Notes under the pieces: generated by a model
The model's database searches: none
Told to the model about the DNA's origin: nothing
The model's input: only the letters and a program-made list of their open reading frames with translations
Shown: positions 62,817-64,000 of the stretch, piece by piece
Layout: each line of letters starts with the position of its first letter
How positions within the stretch are numbered: position 1 is the stretch's first letter
NCBI GenBank assembly: GCA_964247695.1
Contig: CAXTVI010000025.1
Span: 1-64,000 of the forward strand
From: Lichenicoccus sp964247695
GTDB taxonomy: Bacteria; Pseudomonadota; Alphaproteobacteria; Acetobacterales; Acetobacteraceae
Direction of reading: 5' to 3'
DNA length: 64,000 nt
Made by a program: the position numbers and the translations under genes

Positions 62817-63733
62817 GTGCTGTCCCGTCCGCCCAAGCCGACTCGCGCGATGATGTTGATGATCAGGACGCCGCCAGTGATCAGCAGCGCCGCCGTCCAG
62901 GCCAGCTGCACCCAGTCGTCGTAGGCGGAGCCGGCATACTGGTAGATCGTCACCGGCAGGCTGGCCATCGGCGCGCGCAGGTCTACCGACCAGGAGAGGT
63001 TGCCGAGCGAGGTGAACAGCAGCGGCGCGGTTTCGCCGGAGACCCGGGCGATCGCCAGCAGGATGCCGGTGGCGATGCCCTTGCGGGCGGCGCGTATGCA
63101 GATCAGCAGAACGACCTTCCAACGCGGCGCGCCGAGGGCCGCCGCGGCCTCGCGCATCGAGGTCGGCACCAGCCGCAGCATGTCCTCGGTGGTGCGCACC
63201 ACGATCGGCACCACCAGGATGGCGAGCGACATCGCGCCGGCGAAGCCCGAGAAGTGCCCGACCGGTCCGACCAGGATCAGGTAGACGAACAGCCCGACCA
63301 GGATGGAGGGCGCCGACAACAACATGTCGGAGACGAAGCGCACGACGCCGGCGACCCAGGAGCCGGTGCCGAACTCGGCCAGGAACACCCCCGCCAGCAT
63401 CCCGACGGGTGCTCCGACCAGCACCGCCAGCAGGGTCTGGATGATCGAGCCAACGATCGGGTTGAGCAGGCCGCCGCCGGCGCCGGGCGGCGCGGTCATG
63501 CGGGTGAAGGTGGAGAGGTGCAGCCCGCCGATCCCGCGCGACACCAGGGTCGCCAGGATGGAGATCAGCGCGGCCAGCACGATCGCGGTCGCGATGCCGC
63601 ACAGTGCGGTGGCCGCCCGGTTGGCCAGCCGGCGCCGCCGGGCGCGCCCGGCCTCGGGAGCCGGGCGGTCGGAGGCGGGGCGGTCGGAGGCGGGGCGGTC
63701 GGAGGCGGGGCGGCCGACGGTGGAGACCGACAT
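62813..63733 (-). CDS. pstA: Phosphate ABC transporter permease PstA
   Basis: A 306-residue permease with six membrane segments and the cytoplasmic EAAALGAPRWKVVLLICIRAA loop that contacts PstB. The N-terminus begins with a repetitive RPASD stretch encoded by a 15-bp tandem repeat (63663-63713). It lies five bases from the pstC stop. With PstC it forms the channel of the high-affinity phosphate importer. Confidence 0.94.
   Translation of the reverse strand: MSVSTVGRPASDRPASDRPASDRPAPEAGRARRRRLANRAATALCGIATAIVLAALISILATLVSRGIGGLHLSTFTRMTAPPGAGGGLLNPIVGSIIQTLLAVLVGAPVGMLAGVFLAEFGTGSWVAGVVRFVSDMLLSAPSILVGLFVYLILVGPVGHFSGFAGAMSLAILVVPIVVRTTEDMLRLVPTSMREAAAALGAPRWKVVLLICIRAARKGIATGILLAIARVSGETAPLLFTSLGNLSWSVDLRAPMASLPVTIYQYAGSAYDDWVQLAWTAALLITGGVLIINIIARVGLGGRDST
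63663..63713. repeat. 15-bp tandem repeat in the pstA 5' coding region
   Basis: Three full copies and one partial copy of a 15-bp unit (GGGCGGTCGGAGGCG on the plus strand) encode RPASD repeats at the PstA N-terminus. The unit is a multiple of three, so copy changes alter length without shifting the frame. Confidence 0.85.
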
Positions 63734-63738
63734 CGCGC

Positions 63739-64000
63739 TCAGGCTCCGCGCTGGCGCAGCAGCAGCCGCGAGCAGGCCAGGGTGATGAACGAGATAACCA
63801 TCAGGATCAGCCCGAGTGCGAGCAGCGCCGACAGCTTCAGGCTGCCAGCCGGGCTCTCGGGAAATTCGAGCGCGATCAGCGAGGCGATGGTGTTGCCGGG
63901 AGAGAACAGGCTGGCGCCGATGCGGTTGGAATTGCCGATGACGAAGGTGATCGCCATGGTCTCGCCGAGCGCCCGCCCGAGCCCGAGCATGATGCCGCCA
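63739..64000 (-). CDS. pstC: Phosphate ABC transporter permease PstC, C-terminal part
   Basis: The C-terminal 86 residues of PstC; the gene runs past the window end. GLGRALGETMAITFVIGN is the conserved EAA-type loop of PstC, followed by the last membrane helices (LSALLALGLILMVISFITLA). It is the upstream neighbour of pstA; pstS is presumably outside the window. Confidence 0.93.
   Translation of the reverse strand, partial: GGIMLGLGRALGETMAITFVIGNSNRIGASLFSPGNTIASLIALEFPESPAGSLKLSALLALGLILMVISFITLACSRLLLRQRGA

Noticed and set aside
63663..63713. CRISPR-like array
   Set aside because: The repeats are contiguous 15-bp coding units without spacers.

Overview
The window is high-GC DNA (about 70% in the blocks I counted) from what looks like an alphaproteobacterium of the acetic-acid-bacteria type (Acetobacteraceae). 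The basis is a complete collinear hopanoid cluster hpnA-B-C-D-E-F-G with an adjacent hpnL, a second locus with hpnN and another hpnL-like gene, an alphaproteobacterial-type LexA box, and many Tat-exported oxidoreductases. The family assignment is inference from gene content. A run of 100 N (1325-1424) shows that this is a draft assembly, so single-base frame breaks may be real or may be sequencing errors.

Layout. 0-3.6 kb: C-terminal part of a ROK protein, a MAPEG membrane protein, the assembly gap, a gene end cut by the gap, a DUF4112 protein and a membrane-anchored Mrr-like protein. 3.7-15.6 kb: a two-domain GT2 glycosyltransferase and the hopanoid cluster on the minus strand, with hpnL divergent. 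Squalene is made by HpnC/D/E, cyclised by Shc, extended and trimmed by HpnG, and HpnA, HpnB and HpnL are the associated accessory genes. 15.6-18.6 kb: a bacteriophytochrome-GGDEF-EAL gene broken by two frameshifts. 18.6-27.2 kb: housekeeping and small-molecule genes (tyrosine-pathway dehydrogenase, aldo/keto reductase with a divergent TetR regulator, pyruvate kinase, SH3 protein, DsrE-like protein with a MoeB-type enzyme, AGE-family isomerase).

27.2-30.1 kb: a DNA-repair pair (radical SAM protein plus a UdgX-type uracil-DNA glycosylase fusion) directly behind a GTTC-N7-GTTC LexA box. 30.1-31.9 kb: a lipoprotein, a short DyP-type peroxidase and a small ORF. 31.9-35.7 kb: larC-larE-larB for the nickel pincer cofactor, translationally coupled to a Tat-exported aldo/keto reductase; no larA racemase is seen. 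35.7-38.7 kb: a two-component system and the remnant of a cardiolipin synthase. 38.7-45.6 kb: purine nucleoside permease, hpnN, a CDP-alcohol phosphatidyltransferase, an hpnL-like gene, and a divergent phnW-type aminotransferase whose ATG lies in a palindromic repeat. 45.6-50.3 kb: an S53 peptidase and rutABCD for pyrimidine breakdown.

50.3-52.7 kb is a lower-GC patch with an MFS exporter and a broken alpha/beta hydrolase, which looks acquired. 52.7-57.3 kb: a second DNCWDYN-type aldo/keto reductase, a TPR glycosyltransferase, a lipoprotein and an aldehyde dehydrogenase. 57.4-64 kb: the phosphate regulon pstC-pstA-pstB-phoU-phoB-phoR on the minus strand, then a porin preceded by a good PHO box, which makes the porin a likely PhoB target.

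The observations most worth follow-up are the LexA-controlled radical SAM/UdgX pair, the larA-less lar operon with its coupled exported reductase, the putative lipid-modifying locus around hpnN, two hairpin modules spanning stop codons that have been duplicated next to themselves, and the membrane-anchored Mrr-like protein whose catalytic lysine appears to be lost. I found no CRISPR array, tRNA, rRNA, insertion sequence or prophage.
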